Positions 1 through 15,500 of a DNA stretch of 60,000 bases are shown one piece after another. The stretch's first letter is position 1. Every line of letters begins with the position of its first letter. Source of the stretch: Glandiceps talaboti (Eukaryota > Hemichordata > Enteropneusta > Spengelidae); contig NC_135560.1 in assembly GCF_964340395.1 (NCBI RefSeq), positions 23,764,175 to 23,824,174 on the forward strand, given 5' to 3'. The position numbers and the translations under genes were made by a program. The notes beneath the pieces were generated by a model that was given only the letters and a program-made list of their open reading frames with translations, was not told the DNA's origin and searched no databases.

Positions 1-281
1 ATGCCTCATGCATTGCAATGGTGTCTACTCATCAAATCACATCACATCGCATTCTGCAAATCATGACAACCATTCATTGTGGATATAGTGATGCTGCTGT
101 TGTGATTACCATGGCAACAAGTCATCAACACAGCCATCAAACTCACACATGCAGAGACACACAATAACATTGAATACAAGCAAGAAGAAACAACTAAATT
201 TTTATATCTGTTGAAATGTAGTGCATTTGGCAATTAGAGAAAAAAACCCACACAAAACTAAAAAACCCACGGCTAACTTAC

Positions 282-457
282 GCAGTATCTGGTCTGTGAT
301 CATCCACATCAATAGCTGACATACTATTTGCACAAGTTGTAATGTTAGTATGAGATGTGAGTGGTCCAGGCTGTAGTCTGGTAGTCTTAGCCATAGCGGT
401 ACCCTGTGTTACCTCCCACTGTCTGGCAGCGTTGTTTATTGCTATCCGACGTTTCTC
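282..457 (-). CDS. LRRC49: LRRC49 coding exon 11 (last one in the window)
   Basis: 176 nt beginning EKRRIAINNAARQWEVTQ, matching the family pattern INNxARQW, followed by a variable Thr/Ser-rich linker ending DVDDHRPDT. Acceptor CCTTTCTTTAG, donor GC|GTAAGTT. Bases 1-281 hold no recognisable further exon, so the next one lies outside. Confidence 0.93.
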
Positions 458-1129
458 CTAAAGAAAGGTAGATAGAAATGAAACATAAGATTTTACAACG
501 CAATGCCTACTAATAGAAGCTGTGTATTGAAAGAAATGCAACAACAACGTTATGCTAAGAACTTTATAGTAAAGCTCTGGCCACATGTAAATGGAGAAAT
601 CTGGTGAACTTAGAATAATTTAGGTGTATACTTGTGATTGACATTAGTTAGATAAGTATTACACTTAGCACCATACTAAATTGTGAAATGTATGAAATAG
701 TATGGAAATTACTACTTGTTTTTTTGTGATATTTTAGTTATGTCAAGTTTACATGGCAAAACTTACAGCCAGCTAGTACGTCTTATCAATGTGTATATTG
801 TACAGAATGCATCATTTTGATGGATGGTGTGGACATGAACTATTTGATATTTGTATATGACTGCAGTATTTCATTATCAAAAATATTTCATCTCCCTATT
901 AAACTGACAATGAAATCATAAATCTCACCTTCATAAGTGCTATTTTATTGCTTTCTCTTTTCCGTTCATCTTCTTTTCTTGCCATTACATTTGCTATCCT
1001 ACGTTCTTCTTCCTAAATAACCAATGCATGTAATACTGCTATTATACCAATGCATAATGGAGGGTCCTGGGGAATAACGTCTCTGGCCAACTGGGCTACT
1101 CTCTTTACATAAAGTTTATTGATTGATTG

Positions 1130-1164
<35 letters not shown>

Positions 1165-3375
1165 AACAGTAAATACTACCTTTGGTCATTTAGTCTTCAA
1201 ATTCTGTTCTGCAATATAGAGACTAGATAGGTACTTACAGCTGCACTGCTGCAGCTGGAAACTTTTTTCGTGTACATGTTTTGTTAGATATAGTGACTTA
1301 CTTGTAATGTCACACACCCTGAATAGTAATGAATCACCTGTGGGTAAATATATTCTTTGGAGCTCTATACATGTAGTTCATTTTTGGGGTCTGCACCCAA
1401 AAATCAGCCCCCCCCCAAAAAAAAAACAAAAAAACAAAAAAAAACAAAACAAAAAACAAAACAAAAAAAACAAAAAAAACCAAAAAAAAACAAAAACAAA
1501 AAAAAAAAAAAAAAAACCATACAGAATATATTTTATTTATAAGTAATTGACCAATTATTAGTGAATAACTCTTTGGTTACTTGATGAAAAAAATATCCCA
1601 GCTGCAGCTAGTGAAGGTTTAACATGTGGTTGCAGGTCAAAGGTCAAATATTATATTCCTCTAGTCAATTAGTTAGTCAACTAAAATGTCATAACCTTAC
1701 TATTATTAATCCTAGATGATGTAAGCTAAGAGAACATATTAACCCCCTCTCCCCTCCCCCTCCCCTCCCTAAAGATATCTGATCAGCTACAGTCAATCTT
1801 ATCACCAAGTACAAGTATCTCAAGTATATAATTTCACCCCTGTCCTAGCAAAGAATCTCTGAGCCATGACTTCATCCCATCTCATCCCCTCCTACCATAT
1901 CCCAATAACCCTATCCCTATGGAATTCATATGATATAACACCCTCTAGTCTTCATCTACCATGGTATCGAATCAAGTGAGAGCTTGAGATTTGATGCCAC
2001 GGATAGCACTAGACTATAACACTCTGTGGATGTCAGAAGACATAACCATCTATCCCTGATGATGTCAGAGGTCAGAAGGCATAACCTCATGAGGACTTCT
2101 AGTGACATAACCCTATTCTACCTGTAAATACATAAGATATAACCATCTATCCCTGATGATGTCAGAGGTCAGAGGGCATTACCTCACTTCTAGTGACATA
2201 ACCCTATGCTACCTGTAAGTACATCAGAAGATATAACCTAAAACCCATATACAGATATCTGAAAACTGTAAGTCTCATCTCATCTCTCATCTCATTCCTT
2301 AGAATATTAGATATGGACAATCCCACCCACTGTAAAGGAATACCATGATGAACTTACTGTAATTCTCTTCATATCTAATTGTCTCAGTTGGTGCATATAC
2401 CGGAGTACAATCTGTTTATAGTACTGTTCCTGAGAGAAGGGATTACCATCCAATGACAACTCTGATAAGGACGGTGACTCAGACAGACACTGGATGTCAT
2501 CAAAACTGAAAATATCAGATCAGGACAGTGTTAACATTCAACTCACACAGACATACACATAACACAGTGTTAACATTTAACTCACAGTCTCCATTTAAAT
2601 GACAAGACGCCATCAACATTCACATCATGCGTCATGGAGGTATGATCGTGTTTTATAAAACTATAAATAGTACTGCAATAGCATTAATATTCAGTCCATA
2701 AAAACTTCACATTGTGTTTGTCATATTGACTAGATCATAGACCCTCAACCAACATGGAGGGTCTATGACTAGATAGTGTCAATAGATACTTTGTGATAAC
2801 TTCCTCTTTTTTGAACATTTAAAAAGCAAACACACAAAGTCGTGACAATATTGATAAAGCCATTTAATTCCTTGGTTAGTATGAAGACTACGGTATGTTG
2901 CTATGGATGCCATGGTAACACAGAAATGGAATATCTAGAGAAATTCACACAGTTTGTGTACATTCAAAACATATAGTCATGATAAAATACCTTGGGAACT
3001 CAAGGTACATATCATTGTTAATATATAAATACTAGTCTGGATAACAAATTGAGAAACGTACCTGGAAATCTGATTAAAGCTGAGAAATAGCCTCTGAAGA
3101 TTTGGTAGATTTTCAACATCACTCTGGAAACAAACAGGAAACAGACAAGTGAAATGTTTATTCTTTGCATTATATATACAACTCAGACAAAATACGTGTT
3201 ACAGTCTTTGCATCTACTGCAGCTGAAGAATTGATCTAAGTTATTATTGTCTGTGTCTTTTATTGCATCCTTCAATACATGATTAGATTAAAAATAAATA
3301 ATACCTTCATCAATAGATCTAGAGGTATATTAACATATATATACAAAGGTATAAAGCAAGCACACACACACACAC

Positions 3376-3424
<49 letters not shown>

Positions 3425-3491
3425 CACACACAGACCCACATGTCATGCACACAAACATGCACACCACTCACAAATCACACACATCAGACAT

Positions 3492-3539
<48 letters not shown>

Positions 3540-6500
3540 ACAGGGACAGACAGAAAGACAGAGGGACATAGAGACACACATGGATAGACAGGCAGACAGA
3601 GACAGAGAGAAACAGACTTATTGGGTATATTAAATGTAGTCATCCATGAAATCTTTGAGTACATAGCAATACTTCCTCTACTAATGTAATTATTGCCACC
3701 GTTACTGTTTTATCTAAATTACATAACAATCCATATTTGTACAGAAAGTAGACCGTGAAAAAATAATGATGAGAAGAAAATGATGAGATATTTAACAAAA
3801 CACTGTGTTTTATAGTTCCATCTATTCTTAAATTCCCATTGCAATACTTGTCATACACTATACTACACTAGATGACATGTTATTTTCAGACAATTTCATA
3901 AAGTCATTCAATAATTGATTACCATAATACACTGATCACAAAACCACCTATCCCCTGTATACTAGATTGATATCATGTTATCAAAATACAGTGTTTTCAC
4001 AATCAGTCTCATTCCAAATGTACCATCAAACCTTTACTTTAAACTAACATTTCTGATGTGAATCAAGATATTTGACGTAAGTACCATTGTTGTTCAAAAT
4101 TAAGTAACGTATTAAAATTGTCTTTACACGTTAATATGTTGGAATGATTTAATAGAAAATGAAGTGAGAAATGTTCATTGTCTATTGATAAAATAACATA
4201 CAATTAGAATTAATGAATTCAATTATCAAGAACAGAGTGAAAATGCATTTTTTTATGATCTGTAGAATTCTGTGAGTTTAAAAATATCTACTTTTGACAA
4301 AACAGAGCTCAACTTACCAATAACTCAATTGTTATGGATAACCATGGATACGACTATTATTTAGACTAAAAAAGACCTGCCACTAGTCTTTAGTAAATCC
4401 TATCACATACTGTCACACATTTTGTCAACTGTTTTTAGTGTTTTTTAAATCAATACTAATGACATTGTGTGTATGATGTAACATCTATCAGTAATATTTA
4501 GAGAGTGATAAATTCTATGAAAAGCTGTCAACAGACTTAATATAATACACAAGAACAATGTCAGAATAAAAAAAAATAAGTCCACATGAATATTAACTTT
4601 AATAATAATGTACTGGGGTGGGTGTGTGGGGGGGGGGGAGAGAGGGATGGATGTCTTTACCATGTGTTTATGATATTAATTATATAAAGAAAAATTGACT
4701 ATTTTATATGCACCAGTACCTAAATTTTGTTGATTGAGAAGGTATGCATGGTAACCATGGAAACATTTAAAACTATTTATGAGGAATTCGATTTTAATAA
4801 CCGAAAGACACATCAGCAAAAATAGTAAAAAACTTAATTCAAATTGAAAATTTAGTATTAAAATATCTTGTATGGTGGTAAAGTAGTAATATGGTTTATT
4901 GTTCAAATGTACAATGTATAACTTAACTAGTTGTCAATCACAATGGTGGCACTGAAAAACAGCAGTTCATGGTGGCCCTGAAAAACAGCAGTTCATGGTG
5001 GCCATGAAAAACAGCAGTTCATGGTGGCACTGAAAAACCGGCAGTTCAGTTTGTGATAAAGTGTATAACTATAACTATAATGCCTTTAAAAACTATCATC
5101 TTAAATCCACCTTGAAAATCCTCACTAAAGTGTGACATTATATTTGGAAATTCATGCCATTTATTTATTGTACTCATGAGATGTACATTATAATGAGAAA
5201 CCACTCTCAAACTGGTGCAACTCTAATTCCAAAAAAACAAACATAGTTTTATAGTTATGTAAAGTAGCATAGGCTGTAATTTAGAAAGCTCCAACAAAAT
5301 TTGTGATGTTCCAGTTCATGTATAACATTGTACATTCACATATAACACGTCAGTCAATGAAATCAATACAAATTACGGACATTATATTATATTATATTAT
5401 ACAAAATATCTCCATAATAAAGCACAAAGATCTATGATTTGTGAATAGGTAATTTATACAATGTATTGTAAATAGTGAACTCTTAGCTCTATGGTTCCAG
5501 ACACACAAACAAACTAAACAATGCTAATAGTGTATGTCTCTAATGATATGATGAAATATTCACACTTTTGTATACTGTACTGAATGTTACAGGCTATAAA
5601 TCACCTTGGCAACTAAATAAAAGAATCATTTTAAGGTAATGTTGATTTCATTATGTGTACTACTGTTTATTGATTTGATTCAAGAGTAACTGACAACCAT
5701 TGTAGATTTCATTCTAAATATACAAATTATATGTACTGGGTTTGATGTCTTGCATGGTCTAAAGTTACAGGTTAATGAATTTTTTTCAACGTGTCAATTC
5801 TTGGATGTGACATAGTGGATCGATAAAGTCTGAATAGTGAACACACTGTAATTAGATTAACCTCTCTTTAAATACACTATATTACAATATAGACTTCATG
5901 TATTTGAACTATGCCAGAAGGTCTCTCATACAAAATGGACTGAAATCTTGTCTCATAAACATCAACAGGTGGAAATAGAAACAAATTTGACATGTTTGAA
6001 CCACGGCAGGGCAATCCTTGACAACCCAAAATACACAAATGTTAGAGTTGTCATGTATTCAACATTATTATGTTAATATATATATATAAGAAGCAACAGT
6101 TTGAAATAAGTGGCATCAAAGAATGAATAATACACTCACTTTAGAAAAACAAGACTTATTTAAACTTACCATATTTTGTATCTTCTTACCCTTAACCTTA
6201 AATACGTTAATTCTGTTTGGATTGTCCATCGTCAACGACTGATTTAACTAGGAGTACATCAATTGCATGTACACCAAGGCATAAAATATCACTTTTTACA
6301 GCATTTTCTTATAATCTGGGGAGTCTTCATATTGTGTTTCTTTTAAGATAGCTAGGGTGTCCCAATGTAACCTTGTTTGACCTACTGCAGTAAATTCACT
6401 TTCTGAAAGTACAGACTACGCAGAGTGTGTTGCCTAGCAGTATTTCATTAGTTGATATAGGGGTCACAGAGTAGATGAATGCCATCAAACAAATGGATAT

Positions 6501-9500
6501 TTTGTATGATTGAAAGGCATGAAATGAAAACACAAAGCAATACTTACCACTGTTGTTATTCTGTTTCTTCGTAAATTCAATTCAGCTAAAGAGTCCATGC
6601 CAGCCAAGTTGGTCACATGACTAATAACGTTGCCTGCTAGATTCAGTACTCTCAGCTCACTCAAATGACACAAATTCTCAATTTGGCTAATTTGGTTTCC
6701 ATGGAGATCCAGTACATCCAATTTAATCAGTGTATCAAGATTTTGAATTCTCTGAATTCTATGAATAAAGTGAGAAGATAGGAATATGTCAGTGTATTGA
6801 TGAGAAATTCAGATGGCTGATTGTTAATAACATCCTTCTCTATAAACAGAATTAGTTCCTTAAAGGAGCACAAGCTGAGTTTATCCATATTTGGGTATAG
6901 TTTATCCATATTTGGGCGTAGTTTATACATATTTGGGCATAGTTTATCCATATTTGGGCATAGTTTATCCATATTTGGGCGTAGTTTATACATATTTGGG
7001 CATAGTTTTTGCTGCATATTTGAAAGGTACTCACAGTATTGTACTTATTTAAGCAGACTCAGCCACCACTTGTAATTGACTGAACTCAAACCTGGTATCC
7101 TGATATAACCCATAAATGATCTGATGACTTCATTTAGCATACATATCAAAATATGTTCATGAAATCCAAACTATGCAATCAGCTGTTCTAACCATGCCAG
7201 AGAAGACAATAGTAATGTTATAGAAGACATGCATCAACATTAACAATATACTGGAATGTGGTTTTGTTTAAGTATTTCACTTGGGTAATATATGCTTACA
7301 AATTTAGCTTGTCTCATTTTAATAAATGTGGCATAGAGAGAAATGATTTGTGGACACCTAGCAAATTAGGGAAAGGACCTGGTTTTTTCGTGATGGTAAA
7401 AGATCACTCAATATGATTAAAATCTGATCTTTGAAAGAACCTGACTTTAATTATTATATTTCAAATCATCTGTGTTTGTTTGTTGTTTGCTATGGTGTCT
7501 TTATGTTAATATTTGCCTTCACCAAACAGTAAATGAAACTAATTGTGCCCTATCAAAGATTAGTTTGGAAACAGACTGGAGACCAGTGCAGCATTGTAGC
7601 ATTTACAAGGTTTATATGATGAACAGATGATAATCACAATACAATTATTCTAACACTGTATTTTGCCCCCAAATAAATCAAATAAGTAAATAAAATAAAT
7701 AAATAAATACATGTTCCCAAGTCTGTATTTCACATATGTTACAGTTGTTCAGAAGTATATGGATTGAGACAGTTGACAATAATGATACCACAATACCTCT
7801 TTAAACTGATCCTGTCATAAAATTATAATTTTTGTAATTTTTCTATTTACAATATATATGTGCATAATATAGAAAGCTTTCAGTCAGCAATGTAAATTTC
7901 AAATAAATACACTCATTTAGATTACAACAGCTGTTTGGATATAATGAAGTCTAGTCATTAATCTTTCCTTGATATACATACAATATACATTAGTCAGTGT
8001 CCTAGAGACATTCAGAAGTCTAAAAACCCTCAGGCAATTTATATGGCTTGCAAAGTAACTAGACCAATTTGTGTAATTAATACACTCGTAATTTCAATTT
8101 GGCAAAAAACTACAAGGAAACATAGATATTATAAGGATTTTATGAGAAGGATATTGAAATTCTTTCGAATAATTAATATGAAATTCTTACATTGCAAATA
8201 CTTGATAGCTAATTGCATGTAAATAATTTGAATGTGAAGTCTTGTGTAATAGTTTTACGTAATATTTTAGATTTAATGTATTTAGATGAACCAAACTAGA
8301 ATACATTTGAATAATTTATCATTTATGAATTACATAGTGCAGGAGAAAAATCTCTAAGATTATAAAATTATTCATTTGGTATGTTCTTTTGCTAGTCTTT
8401 CTCATTTTGTAATGTTCAGACCGCTGAGACATGTTCGTGTAGTGGTCTTTAAATGATAAATTATTATTATTAAATTATTATTATTTCAAATTTGCAGAAA
8501 TTGCCTTCATTCATTTCATTATCAGAAACTGTCTAATCTATTAGAAATGGGTCTATGGTTGATTTAATAGCAGATATTGCCTTCATTCATTTCATTACCA
8601 GAAACTGTCTACAATTATGTCTATAATCTCATCAGAAAACCTGTCTATAATTACTCTTATCAGAGCTTGGGCTATAGATATTGTCTACAACTATTCCTGT
8701 AATCAAAGATTAATCTATAATCTATCTCCCTATCAAAAGCTATTCGATAATCATTGCTATTATCTATTATCTGTGAATAGTCTATAATCACCTTCATTAT
8801 CAAGCTATATTATCAAAAGATTACTTACCGGTTCTTTCCCAACATAAGCACCCTTAATGACTTTAGAGTACTTAATCCAGAAATCTCTTCAATTTGGTTG
8901 TCATAGAGATCCAGGAATATTAACCTCCTTAAGTTATTAAGGTGTTGTATTTTAGTTATCATGTTATGCTGGAAGTTTAGAAGCCTTAGATGTTCTTCAC
9001 CCTCCAGGATTGGACAAACAGTGAGTCTCCTCCTGATGGAAAAAAAAGATGAAATATTACATAATTTTCTTCTATAATCTTTTAATTTATATTTTCCTTT
9101 TAATGTGATTTCAGTTTAGGACTAGAATTTGAGTGAGAAAAATACTTGTCTGGCACTGCTATACAAAGTGTTGGCTCACAAGAACTTAATTAAATATTAT
9201 ATTTAAAACTGATAAGATAGCACTGTCTATGGATTCATTCTTCAAGTTTACTCTCATGTGGGTCAACAGAGGGAGTGCTCTGTGAGAAATGGTTTGCATT
9301 TACATACACAAACCACTCACATACAAGTGCAGGGTAGCTGAACATATTTTTGACCACCAGAGGGCGCTATATACAAAATTTACCACTCCTGCAGATGGAC
9401 GATTGTCATTTTTTACAGCATGGAGCTGGCAAATATCTTCAAATTCAACAAAACACGCAAAGTAAAAAAACAAGTGATCACCAACTAGGAGATACTGTTT

Positions 9501-12500
9501 TAGTATTCAGATACTCTCGTCATCTGTAACTACTTACACTCAGGTCATACAAAATGGCAAGATATGAATTTAATGCTCTGCCATTTGATCAAATCTTTAT
9601 TGCTTGGCAATGTTTATATGATTTGGTTACATTGTTGTGTACCATTCTACAGTGTCAGCGAGAGAAGAAGTTGAAAATATCATTTTTGACAAAAAATTCC
9701 TAAAAAATTGAAAATGGCACAGTTCAACTTGGCATGAACAAATCTGAATAGCATCCCCCCAAGGAACATGCCAACCAAATATTCAAGTATTCTGACTCAG
9801 TTTTCGAGAAGATGAAAATAAAAAAGGTTGACGGACAGACGGTGACGGAGAATCTACCTAACCCTTAAGTTCCGCTCAGCCTTTGCTGACAGTGGAGCTA
9901 AAAATAACAGATTATGTTGTTAAAAGAAAATCAGAATAGAAACATAGAGTCACATGACTCACCTGTCCAAATTGAGTCTGTCTGGGTTAGCCCCTCTTTC
10001 TTCTGGTGTCCTATATACTATGGGTACACCAGGTACTGAAGGACTCTCAGCAAAGATGACTCTATCACCTAGATAATAGAATAAATATACTTTAAAATCA
10101 TCATCTCACTACAGGCCATTTTTGTCTTCATCAAAGACACCCCTTCCCACATTACCGCCCTGTTGTGTTATAGAGTCACAGTACACATTATGGGGTCCAT
10201 CAAATCTTGACAAGAAATGTGTCTACTATTATTGGTTTTGATAACTATTCTGTGAAACCTTTGAACAGGAAAGTAATACTTTTGATAAAATAATGACATA
10301 AAAATGTCCCCAGCTTTTATTGATTCTGATGAAAATGATTTGTTTCCATTGTTTTGTCGATGTGCATTGTTGTGACTATTTCATCATGGCTTACACATAA
10401 TGCAATCTAATTCTCTATGTTGATGTAGAAAGGAGTAAAAGGTTTCTCATATTGTTGGCAGGTTAGGTTTCATTATCAACCAGCAGTTATTTTTTTTTAG
10501 TGATGTCATAAACTCATAGGTTGAATTTCATGTTCAGCAAATGTGTAACAAAATGTTTTAAAACATGATTTTGGACTTATTTCATACCTCTCTATTTCAA
10601 ACACAATGAATGACATCAAGAGTACAAACTTTGAAAAAAAAAGGTTTCAATTTTTACAAATTCTTGAGCCATGTAGATGAGAAACATTTACTTGTTGACT
10701 ATAAGTTTGTCTTTTTACTGTGACAAACTTATACTGGCTTGTTCATAGAGGATAGCATATACAATGATGTCTGCATGTTCTGTAGTAATACATGCAATAG
10801 CAGTCTTGTGTGTGGCCATCATCGATGAACAAGTCAAAGACAGTTTTCAACTGAAACCATGCAGCAAGCTAAGCACTCACAAATCAAGGGGGGGGGGGGG
10901 CATTCTTGTGATAGTTATGAATATGAACAGGGGTAGGAGGAGGGGGCAGAACACATTGAGACAGAACTACATCACTAAATCTCTATCAACAAGATGATTG
11001 GTGATTACAAACTCTCCAGTTGGAGAAGGGAAGGAAAACTCAACACTAAAATTCAAATCACAGCTTTAAATTTAAGTTATGAAATTAAAAACATTATGAA
11101 ATTATAAACATGGATGGCATTCATAACAATAGACAATATCTACAGCTACATGTATCAGTGCCTACAACTACAATGTTGATACTAGTATTAGTATTATATG
11201 GCACACTGTATGTAGATGACACTCAATCTGAAGACTGCCCTCTAGTGTCTGAGAACAGCAGTTATACATTTGAGCTACTGGGTTGATTCATTACTGAATA
11301 CTATGACATTGGTTTTAACATGGACTATTTACAGGGTTGTATCATTAACACTGGATGGAATACATAACATTAGTAAATATAAGAATTGAAGACAAGGCAT
11401 ATACTGTATTGTACCGTATACTATACTCAGCCTATAAGCCCATCCCATGCATAAACCATTTCATACATACTGTCCGCATATGACTGAATTTTAATGTGAA
11501 ATCAAGATGAAGCCACTTTTGGGGTTTTAGACTTTTACACAGTCTCAGAGAAAAGACTTACCTGAACACCAAACACATTTTACAAATGATCTGAGTATAA
11601 TTGCCATTGAATTTTTCATTTCCACCTTTTGGGTGTTCAGCAAAGGATGGGCTTATACTAGGATTTGAACAAGTCTAGATACAGTATACTTAGTACCACA
11701 GCTAAGGTAGACCATGGGAATACAATGCATAATTGTGATTGTATGATTGACAGTCACAACACAGGAGAAGTAAACAAAACTATGTTTCTAACTGCCATAC
11801 CACTAACACATACACATACACACGCCATGGATTGATCTGACTGCTCTGGAGAAAATCAACCTGTACACAATTAATTTTCTAGAGAACAGCGAGATAAACA
11901 AGTTCAAATTGAGAAATAGGTGATAGAGTGACAGACTGCGATACCTGGTTTAGCATTAGGATGGTTTGTGATAACAATAGTACACGTCGGTGGTTCCTCT
12001 ATACCTGGTGTGGTAAAACAGTGTGTGATCAAAAGGTTAGTCAATCATACATGCAACTGTGTAAATGGGTGTATTTGTGTCAATGTAAGCATGTGCAATT
12101 GTGTATGTGTAAGTGTACATGCATGGGTGTCTGTCATGTATGTATGTATGTATGTATGTATGTATGTATGTATGTATGTATGTATGTATGTATGTATGTA
12201 TGTATGTATGTATGTATGTATGTATGTATGTATGTATGTATGTATGTATGTATGTATGTATGTATGTATGTATGTATGTATGTATGTATGTATGTATGTA
12301 TGTATGTATGTATGTATGTATGTATGTATGTATGTATGTATGTATGTATGTATGTAGTATGTATGTATGTAGTATGTATGTATGTAGTATGTATGTATGT
12401 ATGTATGTATGTATGTATGTATGTATGTATGTATGTATGTATGTATGTATGTATGTATGTATGTATGTATGTATGTATGTATGTATGTATGTATGTATGT

Positions 12501-15500
12501 ATGTATGTATGTATGTATGTATGTATGTATGTATGTATGTATGTATGTATGTATGTATGTATGTATGTATGTATGTATGTATGTATGTATGTATGTATGT
12601 ATGTATGTATGTATGTATGTATGTATGTATGTATGTATGTATGTATGTATGTATGTATGTATGTATGTATGTATGTATGTATGTATGTATGTATGTATGT
12701 ACCGGTATGTACATACATATGTGTCTGTATGTATATGTGCCATGTGGTGTGGGTCAGCTTGTGCAGCTGTGTGAGTATGTTTTATATGTAAGTATTTACA
12801 GTCTGCCTATCCTGTATATAAAGTATGTTAATGTTACCATATACACTCATTCTCTGCTATGGTGGTGATAAAGTCAAATGTCTCCAGTGGCCAAACCAAA
12901 CTAAACTAAGAAGGTTGTCAGTGTTACAAACAAATACTGGGTTTTCACATTATAGTTGTTCACATTTCATTGCCCTTTCCTTTTTTTGGGGGTATTCAGG
13001 ACTCTAAATATTTGAAATCTATCTTGTACTTGACTTCACAATGTATGAGAGAGGGCCATGTTACCCTGGACAAACAATGACAAAACATTTTGTCTCCTGA
13101 ATGTGACTCAGGATCTTTCAGTTAATAGTTTAGTTTTGTAATCATCCTTTCCAGCCTTTCATGACAAATGTTGATGTCAATGCAAATTTGTAAACATTTC
13201 TTGTTTTCTATGGTGTAATATTGAGGAACATGTAACTTTTTTACTAGCATATTTGTTTACTTTTTCTTGTACTCTCTGATATGATTGTTATCCATAATGT
13301 TAAATATTAGTGTTCATTGTCCCTAGTCTGGGATATCATACTCTATGCTTCTTTTAAAAATAGCTGCAAAGCAGGTTACTGGAATTTTGTATTTTGACAG
13401 CAAGTCAATGTATATGTATATGAAGTTGTTATTAACATGACATTTGATATCAGTATTTCCATCAATATTTTTACCAAAAGATTTAGCAAACTTCAAAAGT
13501 GCATTCTTAAATTCAGTGGGGTAGAGGTGGGTGTTGGGAAATATTTGTCTGTATCAGTACCAACAACAGAGGATGAGTATGCACAGCAAAATCTCATGCA
13601 AGTGCAAAGTAGGCTAGTTTTCAGAATGAGAATCACATTAAGATTTGTATGCTCATTTTTAAGTCAAAGGTCAAACCAGTTTCTGATTGGCTACTTTAAG
13701 TATATTTGAAAACAAATGATAGGTTTTATGTCAAACATTGATAGCACACATCAATCATTGTAATTTGTACCTTTTTTACTATTGTTACTATTTTTATTAT
13801 TTGGATTTTCAATTGGAGTTTCTTCTGTAAGACAAAAGTAGGGGAAGGAAGATGATGTATTAGTACAAAGACGTAGAAAATGTGTTCCACACAACACTTT
13901 CTGACCAATCAGAGTAAGTTTGACAATTTACCACAGTAGTTGGTAACTCTTCACCGCCTAAAAACATTTCAATATCATTGATTTAGCTATAAACCAAATA
14001 TTTTGAACCTTTTATAATTTTATCTTGTTATTCATTTTTTTTTCATTAGATGATGAAATTTTCTGTACCTTATGGAGTTATTATAAGTCTTAGGTTACAG
14101 AATCTACTGTTCACAGTTTTGTCATGTTTCATATTATCAATTTTAGAAACATTATGCAAAATTTTTTCTACTGTGGTACAAGCGTCTAACACCCTCATCA
14201 TATGGTCATTGTTGTATGTATTTAATATTGTATTAAAATGGGTTTAAGTGCAAGTCGTATGTGTACTTTTTACAATCTTTATGTAATAATGCTGTGTTGT
14301 AGTGCAAGTTGTACAATGTAGACACTTCACAAGCTGTGTTACTCTGCAATCTTACACTATCTTATTGTGTACATTCTAGAGCCATGAACACACATAACGC
14401 TTGATTTACTGTTCATATCTCACAATGCACAATTCATTTATGAGAGGTGTAAACTGTGCGCATCAACAAAAATAACATTCTTTCAACAAAGATTGCTATC
14501 TATGTGCTATGATGTAGAGAACAGAGAACCAAGACATCACGATTAATGTATTCCTTATCCCCTCACACACACACAAGCTGACAGAACAGTATCTTTTCTA
14601 AAGTGTTATAGTGAGACAATCTTTCAGTCTGTGGTACTTAAATTGACTAAAAGAGGACCCAATACCTGTGCTGCGAGAACCAGTACAAATCATTTTGAAG
14701 TTTTTTTAAGTGCATCACTCCATTTGATAATCTGAGACCAAGCTTGCACAATGATATGATTTTGTGTTCTAGCCATATAAACTTTGAAATCATATCTATT
14801 GATTTTAGCAAACTGTTTAGAAGTTAATTAGTAGTTTATCATAACATGTTAACTATAACTTAGCTGAACTAGTGGGCAATAATTAATAAACTCTACAAAA
14901 TAAATGCTACAAATGCTACTTAGAATTCTACAATTAAATGCTACAAATGCTACTTAGAATTCTACAATTAAATGCTACAAATGCTACTTAGAATTCTACA
15001 ATTAAATGCTACAAATGCTACTTAGAATTCTACAAATGCTACTTAGAATTCTTCAATTAAATGCTTCAAATGTTACCACTGGTATACAAAATACTAGTAT
15101 TAACTAGAAGTCCTAGTTACCACTTGTATACAAAATACTTGTTATTGCTTGCGATGAGTCTAAATGACAACAGTTAGTTAATCTTGTCTTACACTTGAGC
15201 TATCTAGCTTTCTGATTGAAAGTTTACTTGCCATTTACCAGCGAATATTTTGATAACAGTACTATCAACTATGCAAGCAATAAAAACATAAAACTGAATT
15301 ACTGAAAATAAAGAGCAACTATTTATAATCTGCAGTGAATATTTGCTAATTTACAGAATTTATATATTTCATTTGAAAGGTCTTCTAGGAAAGAGTCATG
15401 ATATATGCAAATAAAAAAGTATACCAGAAATACAAAGTCATAATATGACAAATGATAATATTGAGAATATACAGCTGAAATTACAAGAGTAGTTCAAGCA

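Noticed and set aside
11928-12868. Long open frames of Met-Tyr-Val-Cys or Ile-His-Thr-Tyr repeats on both strands
   Set aside because: They are produced by a TATG microsatellite whose four-base period leaves all frames open.
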